64,000 bases of DNA from Kappaphycus alvarezii (GCA_002205965.3 NADL03000612.1:62001-126000); one strand, 5' to 3'; shown: positions 31,834 through 42,900, numbered from the stretch's first letter. Program-made: numbers and translations. The notes: a model not told the origin generated them from the letters alone.

Positions 31834-32106
31834 CTAACAACGATGATGTCGGTGGGAACGCTTCTCTTTCTCGCGAGACATAGAACTTGACCGGCATGGT
31901 GACGTCGCCCCGCGACGCGGGCTCGACCGACTCCTTGAAATCGGGGGCGGGGGTGTTGGCCAATGTATTTCACGCACGGTAAACGCCTCTGGGAAAAACG
32001 GCCTTCCCGCGCGCTTTCTTTGGCGCCACCAGATGAGAAGAAGAACTATAATCAAAAGAATGAAGAAAATGGAGCCAAGTGTGAAACCAAAGTACACCTC
32101 GACCAT
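31834..32106 (-). CDS. small single-span membrane protein (hypothetical)
   Basis: 90 codons from ATG 32,106. One strong membrane segment (residues 6-27, FGFTLGSIFFILLIIVLLLI) is followed by WWRQRKR, so the C-terminus is probably cytosolic or stromal by the positive-inside rule. The remainder is Pro/Arg/Ser-rich. Another minus-strand frame overlaps the second half (to 31,730) and is also protein-like, so a missed intron is possible. It lies 105 bp from the RNase stop, convergent. No family recognised. Confidence 0.45.
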   Translation of the reverse strand: MVEVYFGFTLGSIFFILLIIVLLLIWWRQRKRAGRPFFPEAFTVREIHWPTPPPPISRSRSSPRRGATSPCRSSSMSREKEKRSHRHHRC

Positions 32107-32120
32107 TTTTGAGAGGTGTG

Positions 32121-32500
32121 TTACAAGACGTAACCTTGCCCAATTGCTTCCTTTTGAGCCTTAGCGTAACAAAGCTATACGGTTCAAGTCAGCCCGACGG
32201 TGGCCCTTGATTGGGAGGAGTACCCGAACAGATGTGACGTACACTCTGGCTGATATTAGCACCAGACAGGAACCCTGGCCCGTGACAGAGGGGTTGTGCA
32301 GCGTTGGCGGCTTCGTACGGATCGTGGAAATTGCTGCTGATCGTCAGGGCCTAGACGAGTTGCGGAGATTTCTTCGACTTTCAAGAACGGCTGCAGGTTG
32401 TTGACAACAGGGAACGTACCTTCTGTGGTGCAAGTCGGGTTGCATGTGGCTTGGGCAAGCGGTTGAAGGCTACGGTATCGCTGCGCATAGCAACTTTATC
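32121..32500 (-). CDS. possible small spliced gene, unresolved
   Basis: On the minus strand a frame from about 32,487 reads RSLQPLAQATCNPTCTTEG and FPVVNNLQPFLKVEEISATR without a stop to about 32,319. A short exon-like segment near 32,160-32,121 reads AQKEAIGQGYVL then TAA. Joining the two needs an intron of about 159 nt (32,318-32,160) with a GTACG donor like those of hemF. Two other GTACGT candidates lie in the same stretch. The exact gene model and product cannot be decided by eye. Confidence 0.25.
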
Positions 32501-32688
32501 GCAGAAGAAAATGAAATCTCGGCAGGCGCAATATCTCTTCCACTGGCGCGAATCAAGGCCCTGCTTTGAACGCTTGGCTTAACTTGTTATGTACTAGGTA
32601 CAATACAGTAATCTGACAGGTGTACAAATTGAACACTCATTCATCTCGACGCGATTGTTGGTGTACATATCTCAGGAATACTGTACAT

Positions 32689-32722
32689 ATGTACCGTACA
32701 ATACGTACAGTACAGTACAGTA
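32689..32722. repeat. GTACAGTACAGTAC tract
   Basis: Run of CAGTA/TACTG pentamers at the 5' side of the minus-strand small genes, comparable to the tracts before uvrB and the RNase gene. Confidence 0.6.
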
Positions 32723-32736
32723 TGGATGTTACAGCA

Positions 32737-33017
32737 ATCGGCAGAGGAGCACTTGTTCACCTGGAGGTCTTGGAAAGAAAAGCGCAGGCGCGCTAGGATG
32801 CCTCTAATCCAGGAAAGGGTGCTAACCCACGACAGGGTGGGTTCTTGGATTAAGACGTATGTCCACCTGCCGAAGTGGGGCAGGATTACATAGGAGGGCA
32901 TTGCGAGGCCGGCGGAAGTCGCAGCGGCAAAGAGGGCCTTCTGTACGTGATTCTATGAGCGGAAAGGGTAGCGAGGAAGCCGGTGCATGGACAAAGGGTC
33001 TGTATAGGCCCAACGGA
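32737..33017 (-). repeat. left arm of a ~270-bp inverted repeat
   Basis: The reverse complement of this segment matches 33,309-33,572 over about 270 bp (by eye 75-85 %), for example GCTGCGACTTCCGCCGGCCT in both. The arms encode similar peptides (PLCRCDFRRP / PPCRCDFRRP), so they are diverged copies of one formerly coding or repeated unit in opposite orientation, with about 290 bp between them. Confidence 0.75.
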
Positions 33018-33308
33018 GGAGACGAGGCGCTGGGTCTCTAGACGGCGGGGGACTGCGTGAAGGTCGGGGCTGGCGAAGAGGCCCTCGACCGCCGCCACGG
33101 ATGAGGGCCGGTTTGGTGGGGGCAGAGACAGGGTGGACAGATCGGGAATTCCGAGGCAGGGACCTAGACTGGGGTGGCGGTAGGGTCCGGAGGGACTGCG
33201 GAGGCAGCCGCCACGCCCGCGTAAGAAAGAGGGGGCACGGGAGAAATTTTCTTTGTCGTAATGGTGGTCGGGAGGAGCTTGTTTTTGTGAGAGAGAGCTA
33301 ATAGTTAA

Positions 33309-33572
33309 CCGTTGGGCCCGCACAGACCCTTTGCCCACGCACCGGCCTCCTCGCTACCCCTTCCGCTCGTATAATCACGTGCAGAAGTGCCTCCTTGCCG
33401 CTGCGACTTCCGCCGGCCTTACAGTGCCCTCCCATATACTTCTGCCACACTTCGGCAGGTAGGCAGACGTCTTCATCCCAAATCGACCTTTCCGCGGTTC
33501 TGTCGCATCCTATCGCACATGCGCGGTTCTTTTCAAGACCTTCCAGTGAACACGTGCTCCCTGGCCGACTCG
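33309..33572 (+). repeat. right arm of the inverted repeat
   Basis: Partner of 32,737-33,017. Runs into the 5' part of the alanine-rich frame that follows. Family unknown; no TG/CA or target-duplication signature was found. Confidence 0.75.
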
Positions 33573-34106
33573 CTGGACTGTCTCCCCTCCCATGCTGCGC
33601 ACGGCGCCGCTTCTTTACTTGCCCGAGAAAGCCGGGCCATCGTAAGCCACTCCGTCCGCACCACGATCCCCATCGAGACTCGCCAAGCCCTCCACATCGC
33701 ACTAATTGCATCGCGCCAGGCCTTCGAGATCGTCCTCATCGCCAAGCGCAACGCCATGCGGGCCATCCTCACGGCCTCCGACCAAAGCCCCGAGACCCCC
33801 AGCCCTACCACCACGACCTGCCCCCTAGTGATCCTTAATACCAAGATCCATCCTACCCTACCACCCCAACCCAGTCCCTCCTCGCAGTCGCCATATCGGC
33901 AGCTCCTTCTCCTTTCCTCCTCCGTGTTCCCTAGGGCAGCTAACAACCTTCCGCCACCCCAGCTACTCGTCGCCCGCCACAAGACGCCACGGCACCTCGT
34001 CAGAGGGCGCCACCTTCAAGTCTCCCGGCGGCTCCCCGGCGGCAACCAAACGTCGCTACTCGGCAGCGCCGCCTACCGCCGCTCCGGACCAAAACGACGT
34101 GGTTGA
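33387..34106 (+). CDS. hypothetical ORF with Ala/Arg-rich helical repeats (possible ORF1-like relic)
   Basis: A 239-codon GC-rich frame whose first codon is GTG; no ATG supports a 5' end. The middle has near-repeated amphipathic units (RQALHIALIA, RQAFEIVLIA, RNAMRAILTA), expected to form a long helix or coiled coil. The last third is Pro/Ser-rich. Its 5' part overlaps the right arm of the inverted repeat. A nucleic-acid-binding ORF1/gag-like protein of a retroelement is possible but not demonstrated. Other frames overlap it, and it may be non-coding. Confidence 0.25.
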   Translation: MPPCRCDFRRPYSALPYTSATLRQVGRRLHPKSTFPRFCRILSHMRGSFQDLPVNTCSLADSLDCLPSHAAHGAASLLARESRAIVSHSVRTTIPIETRQALHIALIASRQAFEIVLIAKRNAMRAILTASDQSPETPSPTTTTCPLVILNTKIHPTLPPQPSPSSQSPYRQLLLLSSSVFPRAANNLPPPQLLVARHKTPRHLVRGRHLQVSRRLPGGNQTSLLGSAAYRRSGPKRRG

Positions 34107-35159
34107 CTCCCTCATGGCGCCGCCCTTCCCGACCTCCCCGGCTGCACGACGTCCACGGAGCCCAAACCAGTTGCCGGTTGACCCGCTGACCCTCAGTGTA
34201 ACTATCCCTTAACAGCCGCGGAGTCCGCTGTGGCGAACATTGCGCCGGCTGCTCCCAAGCAGACGGAACCCGTGGCCCAGGTGTAGTCTGCACCAAGGAT
34301 GACGTGGCGCCACCAGACCCCATCCCCTTACAAGCCTCGGCCTCCCTTCAGGGTCCCTCGCCGTTATCCCGCCCTCTTCTCACCGCAATGGCTGCTATAT
34401 CCCCCCAATCTCCTCCCACCCATCTCCGATAGCAACACCTTTCGCTTACCGTCCCCCTCAAAGTTATTGCCACAACATTCCGCGAAGCTGACATCTTCAA
34501 GAATGTACCTTTCCCATGCCTCAACCCCTTAGTCCTCCCTTTAATCAAGCTGGTCTGTGCTGCGACGAACGCTCAGGGCGACGAAGCCATCTGATAGGGA
34601 TAAATCATCGGGAGAAGAGATACTCAAAACCAATTTCCCCAAGAAGGAGGTGTTGTAAGCGACAAAACTACTACCGTGGTATAGTTGAAAGAACGAAAAG
34701 GAGTGGATAAGGAAGAAAGTTGAGAGGGCTACAAGCAAGAATAGAAGGAGCAGCATCTACCAATCACGCTCTGCGACCAGCGTAGGAAAACTTTTTTTTG
34801 GGTCTCAAGTTGACTCTCAACTTCCAACTACTCGGGATTTGACTTGGAGTTGTCTTCCAACTTGCTTGATCTCTTCAAGAAGAAGCAGTTTACACAGGTT
34901 ATATAGACTTTTGGCTACCCTAAAGTTCGAGTAGAACTACAAAAGATACCAGGAAATGCGTAAAAAACTTCTTGTGGATGGTATACTCTAAAAAAAAAGA
35001 TACATAAGAAACGAACAATCGATCTGGTCCTCTTATTTACTATTCTCTAGATCAGACTCAAGTAACTCCTCCAAAATATCCATGCTGCCCAAGCAGTCCC
35101 CACAAATATCCGCGAACGGCTCATAACTCTCTATTTACTCCTGGGAGATATCTAAACCA
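34107..35159. other. no gene seen
   Basis: GC-rich, proline-coding frames to about 34,560, then AT-rich sequence. No motif or repeat boundary was recognised. Confidence 0.45.
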
Positions 35160-35731
35160 CTAAAGATTCCCCCATCCGGTTCCAGCTTTGGGACCACTTG
35201 GTTTATACTGTCCAGCCCCGGCCCTACCAGTCCAAAATTTTTCCATGTCTCCCTCCCCTTTATCCTCTTCGCCCTCCTCTTTATCCTCCACTTCATTCTC
35301 TTCATCCTCTTCTTCCTCCTCCTCGTCAACCTCAGTCTCGTAGACCAATTCCGGGGCTGCCCACTCCTCGAAAGTCTCCCCAGCTCCCTCCTCGACTTCC
35401 CATTCTTGGTCTTCATTCTCCTCCTCCGCCTCATCCTCGACGAACAAGCGATGCAAGAATTCGATAACTTTCTTCTAAATTTGTCTGCGTAGGTAGTCAT
35501 CACGGTCAGTAGGGAAGAAAGGGAGTAGGGGAATGGCGTTTAGGGGGCGAGGGTGACGGCTTTTGGAAATGACTCTGGAGGGGTATAGCTAGTCCAGTTT
35601 GGTGGGCTTTGGGGAGTGGTAGACAATTGAGGTTGTTTTGAATGGATAAGGGGAGAGGGGTGGTGATCAAAATGATCGGAGAGGTTTGAAATTTGGAGTA
35701 AAAGGGTGTAAATAGGCTCCCAATGGCGCAT
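35160..35731 (-). pseudogene. decayed ORF with acidic Glu-rich tail
   Basis: Minus strand: an ATG frame at 35,731 (MRHWEPIYTLLLQI, then Pro/His-rich). Frame-shifted reading gives NAIPLLPFFPTDRDDYLRRQ, a stop, then KKVIEFLHRLFVEDE and a run of nearly 60 residues dominated by Glu/Asp. One stop and at least one frameshift interrupt it. The purine-rich strand bias at 35,250-35,430 reflects the GAG/GAA codons. Product unknown. Confidence 0.3.
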
Positions 35732-36203
35732 TATATAGATTTGGAATAGGTAAAATAAATCTACAAGGGAATTTTTACTAGTGCATTTGCGCCCTTTTTC
35801 TCAAAAGAAAATGAATTTGGAGAAGTAGATAAGCGAAAAGGGAATAATAACTTGATTCGGGATCGATTTAGAGGGTTAGATACAGTATATAAATATCTAG
35901 ATAAAATGGAAGTAAAATTGAAGGGGACCGCGGTAAGGATAAGCGAGGGTCAGGGAGGGCTAGGAAGGACCAGAACTACAAGCATTGTTGGACAAGGGGA
36001 GGTAGTACAGTAAATTAAAAGTCAATATATGACGGCGAAAAAAAATCCGTTCCGATCCGCGCGCGCCTAACACCATCTACCGTGCTTCTGTTCACCTCCA
36101 CATGCTCCTCAATGTAGTAATGCGCCGCGCCGTTCGTAGGGGAGCATGGGCAATACTGTAAGAATGCTGGAATCTTAGACTGCTCGAGCGTGATTTGTGT
36201 ACA
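35732..36203. other. no gene seen
   Basis: AT-rich spacer up to the 5' LTR of copia C. Confidence 0.5.
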
Positions 36204-36286
36204 TGTAGAGGTAACAAGAAAAAGTTTACTTTGCGTGCTTTCAACAAAAGACTACCGATTAAATAATAGACCAACCTCGCATATGA
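36204..36286 (+). repeat. copia C 5' LTR (83 bp)
   Basis: Aligns without length change to 40,654-40,736 (shared GTAACAAGAA, TTTGCG, GCAAAAGAC-like blocks, ending ATGA in both). The start is set by TG at 36,204. Confidence 0.6.
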
Positions 36287-36300
36287 GGTTATGGGCCCGG
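36287..36300 (+). promoter_or_regulatory. copia C primer-binding site, initiator tRNA-Met half
   Basis: GGTTATGGGCCCGG abuts the 5' LTR and is complementary, with one mismatch, to the anticodon arm of initiator tRNA-Met (CTGGGCCCATAACC). The same site is used by copia B. Confidence 0.7.
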
Positions 36301-36374
36301 GAGAGAAGGCCTTTAAAATATTTTACCCGTATCCGTAAAATTCAGAAGAACAGTTCTACCGATTGCTCAACAAA

Positions 36375-37050
36375 ATGAGTGAAAGCAGGCTTGACCCATC
36401 CCGATACCACACACAGCCTCTCACGGCTGAGAATTACTACATGTGGTCGAATAAGATGGAGATTGTTCTGCGCGGGAAAAGCTTGTGGAAAACTGTAAAT
36501 AGAGACGAAAATGAGCAAGACGGCAACGCGGTTGTCAAGCAAAATTCGTTCAGCGCCGAGACGTTTTCGCACAGAATCTCCTGTTAACTACCGAAGATAC
36601 CTGTCTCTACATGGTATTAATTTTTGAGACACGAAATAAACTCAGGATAACTTGAAGAGGAGGTCTAAGTCAACCTCAGAGGCAATTATGGATGGAGATG
36701 GATCCCACTGAAAAGGTCATGAATTATGTTAATCGTCTCCGCGAACCAGGAAAAAAGCTGGAAGAAATCGTTCATGCCTTAACGGATAAGGATAAGAGAA
36801 GAACTTTACTTCGTGGTTTAGGACCCGAATGTTCTGTTACTGCTGAGGTCATAAGAATTACTGAAGAGGACATATCAGATTCGATTGCTCTGTTAATCAT
36901 ACAGGAAGCTTCCTTAGAGATCGATGACAAAAAAAGGTACAACTTAGCATAAGGCACTGACCGTCAGCAATCGCGATTTAATTTGTGAACACTGCGGTAG
37001 AAAAGGACACACAAAGGATAAGTGCTTTCGGAACTAGAAAACTCCGAATT
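36375..37050 (+). pseudogene. copia C gag with zinc knuckle
   Basis: Starts MSESRLDPSRY, then PLTAENYYMWSNKMEIVLRG (the ENY..W..M...L gag N-terminal motif). A helical capsid segment lies at 36,692-36,952. A perfect CCHC zinc knuckle, CEHCGRKGHTKDKC, sits near 36,990-37,030. Frameshifts and stops separate the pieces. Confidence 0.8.
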
Positions 37051-37154
37051 TCAGAGCAAAGAGGACCAGAAAACCTGGAAACTACAGAGTTTCACCTAGA
37101 ACATTTCAGAAGGGAAGGAAGAACAGAAGACACGAAAATATTTTAAGCAGCTAT

Positions 37155-37394
37155 ATGTCATTTATTGCCCACGATATGGCCGAGAAGCACGATGAACTGA
37201 AGAAATTCGGTGAAGTGTGGCTCATTGACTTTGGAGCCTCTTTAAAAATGTGTCATGATACGAAAAAGTTCAGTTGGTTGTCAACTAAAGGCAATAATGC
37301 TACTAATTCCGTCAGTAACGGAAATTTCACACCATTAGATGGTTTTTTACACTACAGTAATATATGGAGGGAAGGAAAACTTCGAGTTGAATGA
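37155..37394 (+). pseudogene. copia C protease
   Basis: VWLIDFGASLKMCHD is the retropepsin loop W-L-(I/L)-D-S-G-A-S with Ser changed to Phe. It is truncated after about 80 codons. Confidence 0.7.
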
Positions 37395-37539
37395 CGTGCT
37401 CTACGCCCCGAATAGTCTGAAATATACTATCCGTAAGCAAGTGCCGCCAAGCAGGTTTGAAATCCACGTTTGACTCTGAAAAAGAGCACACTGTAATTTG
37501 TACACCCTATCACCAGGCATGAGACAGAATCGCATTTTG

Positions 37540-38506
37540 TAAACTTGAGAGAGCGGATAATGGCATATAAAAAGCCCTCAATTAGCATATAATTATTAGT
37601 ATGGACTAGTATCCGGTGCTTGTCAGCAAAAAATATGGAACAGAACATTGGGACACGTTTGGGAAGCTTTAATTTGGAAAAAGTTGCCGCTGATAAACGG
37701 AATTTATTTATAAACTGTTCGATCACTCGGAATCTGCGGAACTTGTGAGAAAGGAAAGTTTAGACGTGGCGATCGACCATTCCGAACTAAAAAATATCAA
37801 CGGTCTATAAAAATATCGTAACTTGTACATGCAAACGTACAGTGTCCCATGAAAATTGCGTCCATCGCAAGGGTAAAATAGTTCATTCCGACTTTTGATG
37901 ACCTCAGTGGTTTTTCGTACGTGAGCTTTCTTAAAAAGAAGCCAAGTAGTGAGCGCGTTAAACGAAATGACTATTGAACTCGTAACAGGAAGTGGAAGCA
38001 AAGCGAAGAGAATTAGTTGAGATAATGCTAAAGAGTTTTCGTCAGCTGGTTTCAAAGGTTTGCTAAAGAAGAATGGGATTACTAAGGAGCTTCCGGATCC
38101 TTGCTCTCCCGAATTAAATAGAAAGACAGAGAGGGTACAAAGAAATCTCATGGACATGGCAAGATGAATGCCGTTAACAGCAAGACGAATACCATGACAC
38201 AAAACATTATGGGTGGAAACATTCACAACTGCTAATTTTCTAAGAAACAGAATGTACACTTCGTCTGGTAATATAGATGAAAAGGTACCGTTTGAAGTAA
38301 TAAAGAGAAAGAAACCTAATTTATCTTTATGGTTATTTGGATTACCGGAATACGTGCATGTACAAAAGCAGAAGCATCACGAAAATTTTTCCACAAGAGC
38401 AAGGAAAGGGTGTAATGCCAGATTTACTTCAGGAAGCGCTTACAGGATTTATCTGCCGGACGTACAAGAAGTGTTTGTATCTCGCGATATTAAAATAGAC
38501 GAATAG
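37540..38506 (+). pseudogene. copia C integrase
   Basis: Core remains are scrambled. The C-terminal domain at 38,213-38,506 is clear: TANFLRNRMYT, KRKKPNLSLWLFGLPEYVHV, FSTRARKGCNARF, AYRIYLPDVQEVFVSRDIK, matching the copia integrase end (KPNLSHLRVFG...A.KG...YR+.....+..SRDV). Confidence 0.75.
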
Positions 38507-39179
38507 GCTGTTCTACAGGATATGGAAGAAATTGGTGAAGGCAAGAAGATGTTGGAAAATTTGTAAATAGATGTCAATGACTGCACCCCTGCCTCTCAAC
38601 AAAAGGATAGAGATGAAATAGAAGAGGAAACGAAGAAAAAGAAATGCAGATGAAGAAATATCTGAAACAGCCGATGACAGTGGGATTAATTTGGAAAACG
38701 TTACGTACTACCCGGATTTGCGCAGGTACTCCTGACATCGAGCTGTCGCGGATAGGTATGCAGTTCTACCAACCATTCAGGAGTTCATGGGAAACAATGC
38801 TCCTGATGCCCCTCTCTCTTATTCGGAAGCAGTGATTGGAATTGATAAAATGATGGAAGCAGACTATGATTGAAGAATGAAACTCCTTAATGAAAAATAA
38901 GATATGACAATGGAACCTTCTTCCTAGAAGTAAGAAGACAGTTAAAAAAGATGGGTCTTAGTCAAGAAAAGGGATACCCTAAATAAGGTCACCATATTTA
39001 AAGAGAGGCTTGTAGCAAAGTGATTTTCGCAGCAGAAAGAAATTTATTATGAGGAAATATTTTCTTCTGTGTTTAATTCGCTATATTAAGAGTAGTAATA
39101 TCATTTTCCGCTCGCAATCAATATCAGCTCCTACAACCTAATTTGAAGTCACACTTTCTAAATAGCTCACCACAGGAGG

Positions 39180-40420
39180 ACATCTACATGGATAAACTAC
39201 AAGGACTTATCAAAGAAGGACCAGATCACTTGGTTTGCGAAGTAACGAAAGAATCTTATGGCCTAAAAAAGACCTCTCGTGTCTGGTTCTGTTTCTGAAA
39301 TCGATACATTTAAGTCATTTTGATACCAAATGTCTGTCGCTGATGCAAGGGTATACTTCAAAGAGGTAGATGTAGATCGGGTTTACGTACTTGCTTAAGT
39401 GGATGACATATTTATCGCTGGGCTTCACATGACACATCGTAGCAAGCTTTTATCTACTAATGCGAGTCAGTACGATATGAGAATAGAATAAAAGCCCGCT
39501 AAATTCCTTGAAATAATCATCGACAGTTCTATGGAAAGAGAGTTGCTTTTACACAGTCCACTGATGGTGCAGCAGATCCTCAGTAATTTTGGAATAGAGG
39601 ACTGTAGATCGGCGAGCACAATCCTTCCTTCTGGAGCATTTTTAGACAAATAAATGAAGCCAAGATCTGAAAAAGAGAAAGATGAAATGAACTTTGTTCC
39701 ATACAGGCAATTAATTGGATCTTTACTGTAACTCTCTGATACTAATAGGCCCAATATCAGTTTTGCAGTTAGATTAATATCAAGTTGTATAGAAACCCCC
39801 CGGCCTAAAGCATTGGACAACCGCCAAACATATTCTTAGATACGTTAAGAGTACACAGTCGGTTGGTTCGAGACACCAAAGACGCCGGGTGAACGTTAGA
39901 AAAAATAAACTTCAAGTATAAACAGACTATGATTTTTCTGGGGACCGTGACACACGGACGTGGACCACCGGATGTGTGTTTACCTTTCAGTGGGTGAAAT
40001 TTCGTGGAGAAGAAAGAATCAATCTGTAACTACTCAGTCTACAGTAGAACCTGAATTTATTGCTACTACTAATGCTGTCAGATAACTGCTGCAGCTGGAA
40101 AAATTGGCACTGGAACTGGGAGTACTCAAAACTTCAAATGGAATAAGTCTTCTTTTTAGACAACTAAAGATCGGTATTAACTGCAAGTAGTAGAGTTTGG
40201 AATAAAGAACCAAGCATATAGACGTGAAAATTAATTTTGTGAAGGATCACGGTGAGAATAGGAATATCGTAATGCCCTATAATCTAAATACAGAGATGCC
40301 TGTTGATATTATGAAAAAGACTTAGGCAAAGTTCAGCAAACCTAGCATTTCCAAAGTCTGGTCCTCAACAATGCCATCAATAGCGGGCTATGGGACGGTG
40401 CGGGGCACTAAAAAGCTAAA
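39180..40420 (+). pseudogene. copia C reverse transcriptase and RNase H
   Basis: RT pieces: ESYGLKKTSRVWF, RVYVLA-VDDIFIAG (catalytic pair), FLEIIIDSSMERE, PYRQLIGSLL. RNase H pieces follow near 39,930-40,290 with several stops, including a TGCVFTFS-like and a STVE-EFIA-like segment. Heavily mutated. Confidence 0.75.
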
Positions 40421-40653
40421 AACGTCGACTACGTGAGCGTGAATTATGTACATCCTCGTCAGATTTTCTAGAAAGCTAATTAATGGAAAGCACGCCATTC
40501 TGACCTACATTTAACAACGGGTCAATCAGATAATGGATTTTGTACTCCGCGGGGTAAGACAGTTCTGGCATGTAGAAATAGTCAGATGCACTCCAAAAAT
40601 CACTTAGCAGGGATAGTCAGTACTTCGATACCTGAAAACTCGGGGGAACGAAC

Positions 40654-40736
40654 TTTAAAAGTAACAAGAAATTTTTTAATTTGCGCGATTTAAGCAAAAG
40701 ACCACGGATCCAAGCCTAGAATATCCTTTAGTATGA
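40654..40736 (+). repeat. copia C 3' LTR (83 bp)
   Basis: Partner of 36,204-36,286, directly after the purine tract. Its first bases TTTAAAAGTAAC compare with TGTAGAGGTAAC in the 5' copy. Confidence 0.6.
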
Positions 40737-41009
40737 AACAAAAAGGTTGAAAAAAGTATCGGAACGGAGCAGAGAGGAGATCAGTCATCACCCCTCGTCC
40801 CTGTTACAATCCCCCCTCACAGACGCGACATGGTCGCAATAGGCGTATCAAGCATATAAGTAAGTAAATTACTTCTCGACTCTGTGTTCAGCCTCCATCT
40901 ATAAGCCTAATTTTCTCTCGCTTTATTTTATCCCCGCACGGACTCTTTCGGACTTTGTCTTGACGGTCTTGAGAACCTCCACGATGGCAACTTTCAATCT
41001 GGAAGTCGA
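40737..41009. other. no gene seen
   Basis: Short spacer between copia C and the second solo LTR, ending in the GTCGA target duplication (41,005-41,009). Confidence 0.5.
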
Positions 41010-42045
41010 TGTAGTGCAATGTGCGGTGCGCAGTTCTTCTCGTCTAGGAAAGGAACACCGGCAGACAATGAGAAACCGAAAACACACACACGAAGACCCA
41101 CAGGGTGTTCGCTGTCCCTCTTTCTCTGTAAGCACCCTGCGATGCAGTAGCACTGCTCGCCGACGGCGAGGAGAAATGGAGTTGGAAGAGAGGGGTTAAT
41201 TCCTTGGACGGCTGGACGGTATACTTGTCCTCCGGGTTGTAAGGCCAGACCGTGGTCCGGGGAATGCTAGAAACTTGGTATGGGTCGATTCCAAAGAACC
41301 ATAGACACCAGGGGTGTAATATTGGACAAAGAAGATGTAGTATTGGGTCAGCTGTGCTGAATATCTCCTTCGGAGATTAGGATGTTGTCACCAACGACAA
41401 CCTTGAAGTTACTATTTGTATAAGGACACCGGAGTCCGGGGCGCTAAGCGTGAGTAAGTATCACAAACAATCAATAAAAGGGGTAGTATAATGTTGGGTA
41501 GAGAGGAGGGAATAGAAAGGGAGAGCCTGGCTGATAAACGTGGCTATTGCCAAAGTTGCCGTTGGCAAGGTTTCTGCAAAGGCGGAAGGTAGGAGTCAAG
41601 TTCAGAGCAAACACCGGGGTAGCTGTTTACTCTAGGGCCCTAGTGGCCAGGTAGGTATAAATACCAGTTAACTAGATTAGGGTTATCTACGACGGCGGGG
41701 TGAGTGAAGTTAAGGTCAGCCAAGTTAGGGAGATCCAAGTTAGAGATAAGTAAATTCGACACTTGGCCCAATAGATGCCTTTAACCTGCGAAAATATCAG
41801 GCCCAATTTGGGAGCCGAGTGGTCCAGATTGCAAGCACTCAAGCCCCCTCGAGTGAGTATACAGTACCAGGAATAATAGTGGGCGACAAAAGAAAATTGC
41901 CCTTACTGTACTGTACAGCTGCTAACCAGCACGCACTGTACTGTACAGTACAGTGCGTGCTGATTAGCAGTGAATCAGATCAAGAAAAGATCACCAAAAT
42001 CAGCTCTACCGATGGCAGTACAGTATGAGTGCCAATTGCACTGCA
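41010..42045 (+). mobile_element. solo LTR of the ~1.0-kb LTR family (copy 2)
   Basis: 1,036-bp unit beginning TGTAGTGCAAT and ending ATTGCACTGCA, flanked by a perfect 5-bp duplication GTCGA (41,005-41,009 and 42,046-42,050). Opposite in orientation to the copy at 7,625-8,630 and similar along its whole length (about 90 % by eye). Contains a near-perfect 52-bp hairpin around 41,922-41,973 built on GCACTGTACTGTACAGTAC. Confidence 0.85.
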
Positions 42046-42109
42046 GTCGAGAATGCTAGTAATGCACTCTTTTGAAGGAAGTCAACGGCCACCTTACTTA
42101 AAAAACAGG

Positions 42110-42900
42110 CCAGCATCCTCTTCACCCACATACTTCGTGTGTAAAAAGGCAAATTGAAAGGCGGAACATCGTCGGACTATCTCTATCCGACACTTATTTC
42201 GAGCAAGTCCAGCATGCCAAGACCGCCAAGGTCATTTGGTCTCGTATCTGTGACATCGTTGAAAAGAATGCTCTTCTCAGTAAATTGGCTGCTAGGCGTT
42301 GATTCTACAACGCCAAGGTGAACCCGATTAAGAAATTTCTCTAGCTTGCCACCCATATTCGCAAGATCGCTGCAACTCTCAAGTCGATGTCCATTCACAC
42401 CGAGGACAGCGAAAAATCCATGGCTCTACTAAACTGTTCACCCGATCGTTCGATAGTCTCATCTATTCACTGGACGTTTCACACACTGATGACGACAGAT
42501 TTTTCTTCGAGTCTGTTCAAAGCAGACACCTCCATGAAGAACATCTCTATGTACGATGAGACAAGGCAGCCTTGAGACATTCAGATTTTGTGACCCTTCT
42601 TGGAAAAAGCGTCCGAAATTCAAGTTAGACGCCTCAGCTGAGGTATGTATTCACAGTGGAAAGCATATTGACAGCACGCCATGTTGCGGAAAGTACCGAC
42701 GCGTCGCTCCGGTTGGCAGCACGGCTAGTTTTCACGTATGCAAGGGCCGTAATCTTGGGAAAAAGTGTTGTGGCTTCCGAAGCTTCCCTTGAGAAAGACG
42801 AAGATAGGTACTTCATCTGCTTGCTAACCACATGCAATCATCGATTATCTCATTGTGAGGACAAAACTTAAGACTCCCGAAAAAAGTAAATGCCTTGTGA
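42110..42900 (+). pseudogene. copia B gag relic
   Basis: Frames read EQVQHAKTAKVIWSRICDIV, KNALLSKLAARR, a stop, then KSMSIHTEDSEKSMALL. This matches the intact copia B gag at 58,366-58,917 (EQFQHATTAKQMWKLICDIF, LLNKLAARRRFY, KSMSFYVGDSEMAMDIL). It is possibly the 5' part of the copia B pol relic at 47.4-50.7 kb, separated by later insertions. Confidence 0.75.

Larger units (their letters stand above)
36204..40736 (+). mobile_element. copia C: degenerate Ty1/copia element with very short LTRs
   Basis: 4.53-kb plus-strand element. Matching terminal segments 36,204-36,286 and 40,654-40,736 (83 bp each) flank gag, zinc knuckle, protease, integrase, RT and RNase H remains in copia order. The 5' terminal repeat is followed directly by an initiator tRNA-Met-like primer site. 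The 3' one is preceded directly by a purine tract (ACTCGGGGGAACGAAC). The reading frame is broken by many stops and shifts, and no clean target duplication remains, so this is an old copy. Confidence 0.75.
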
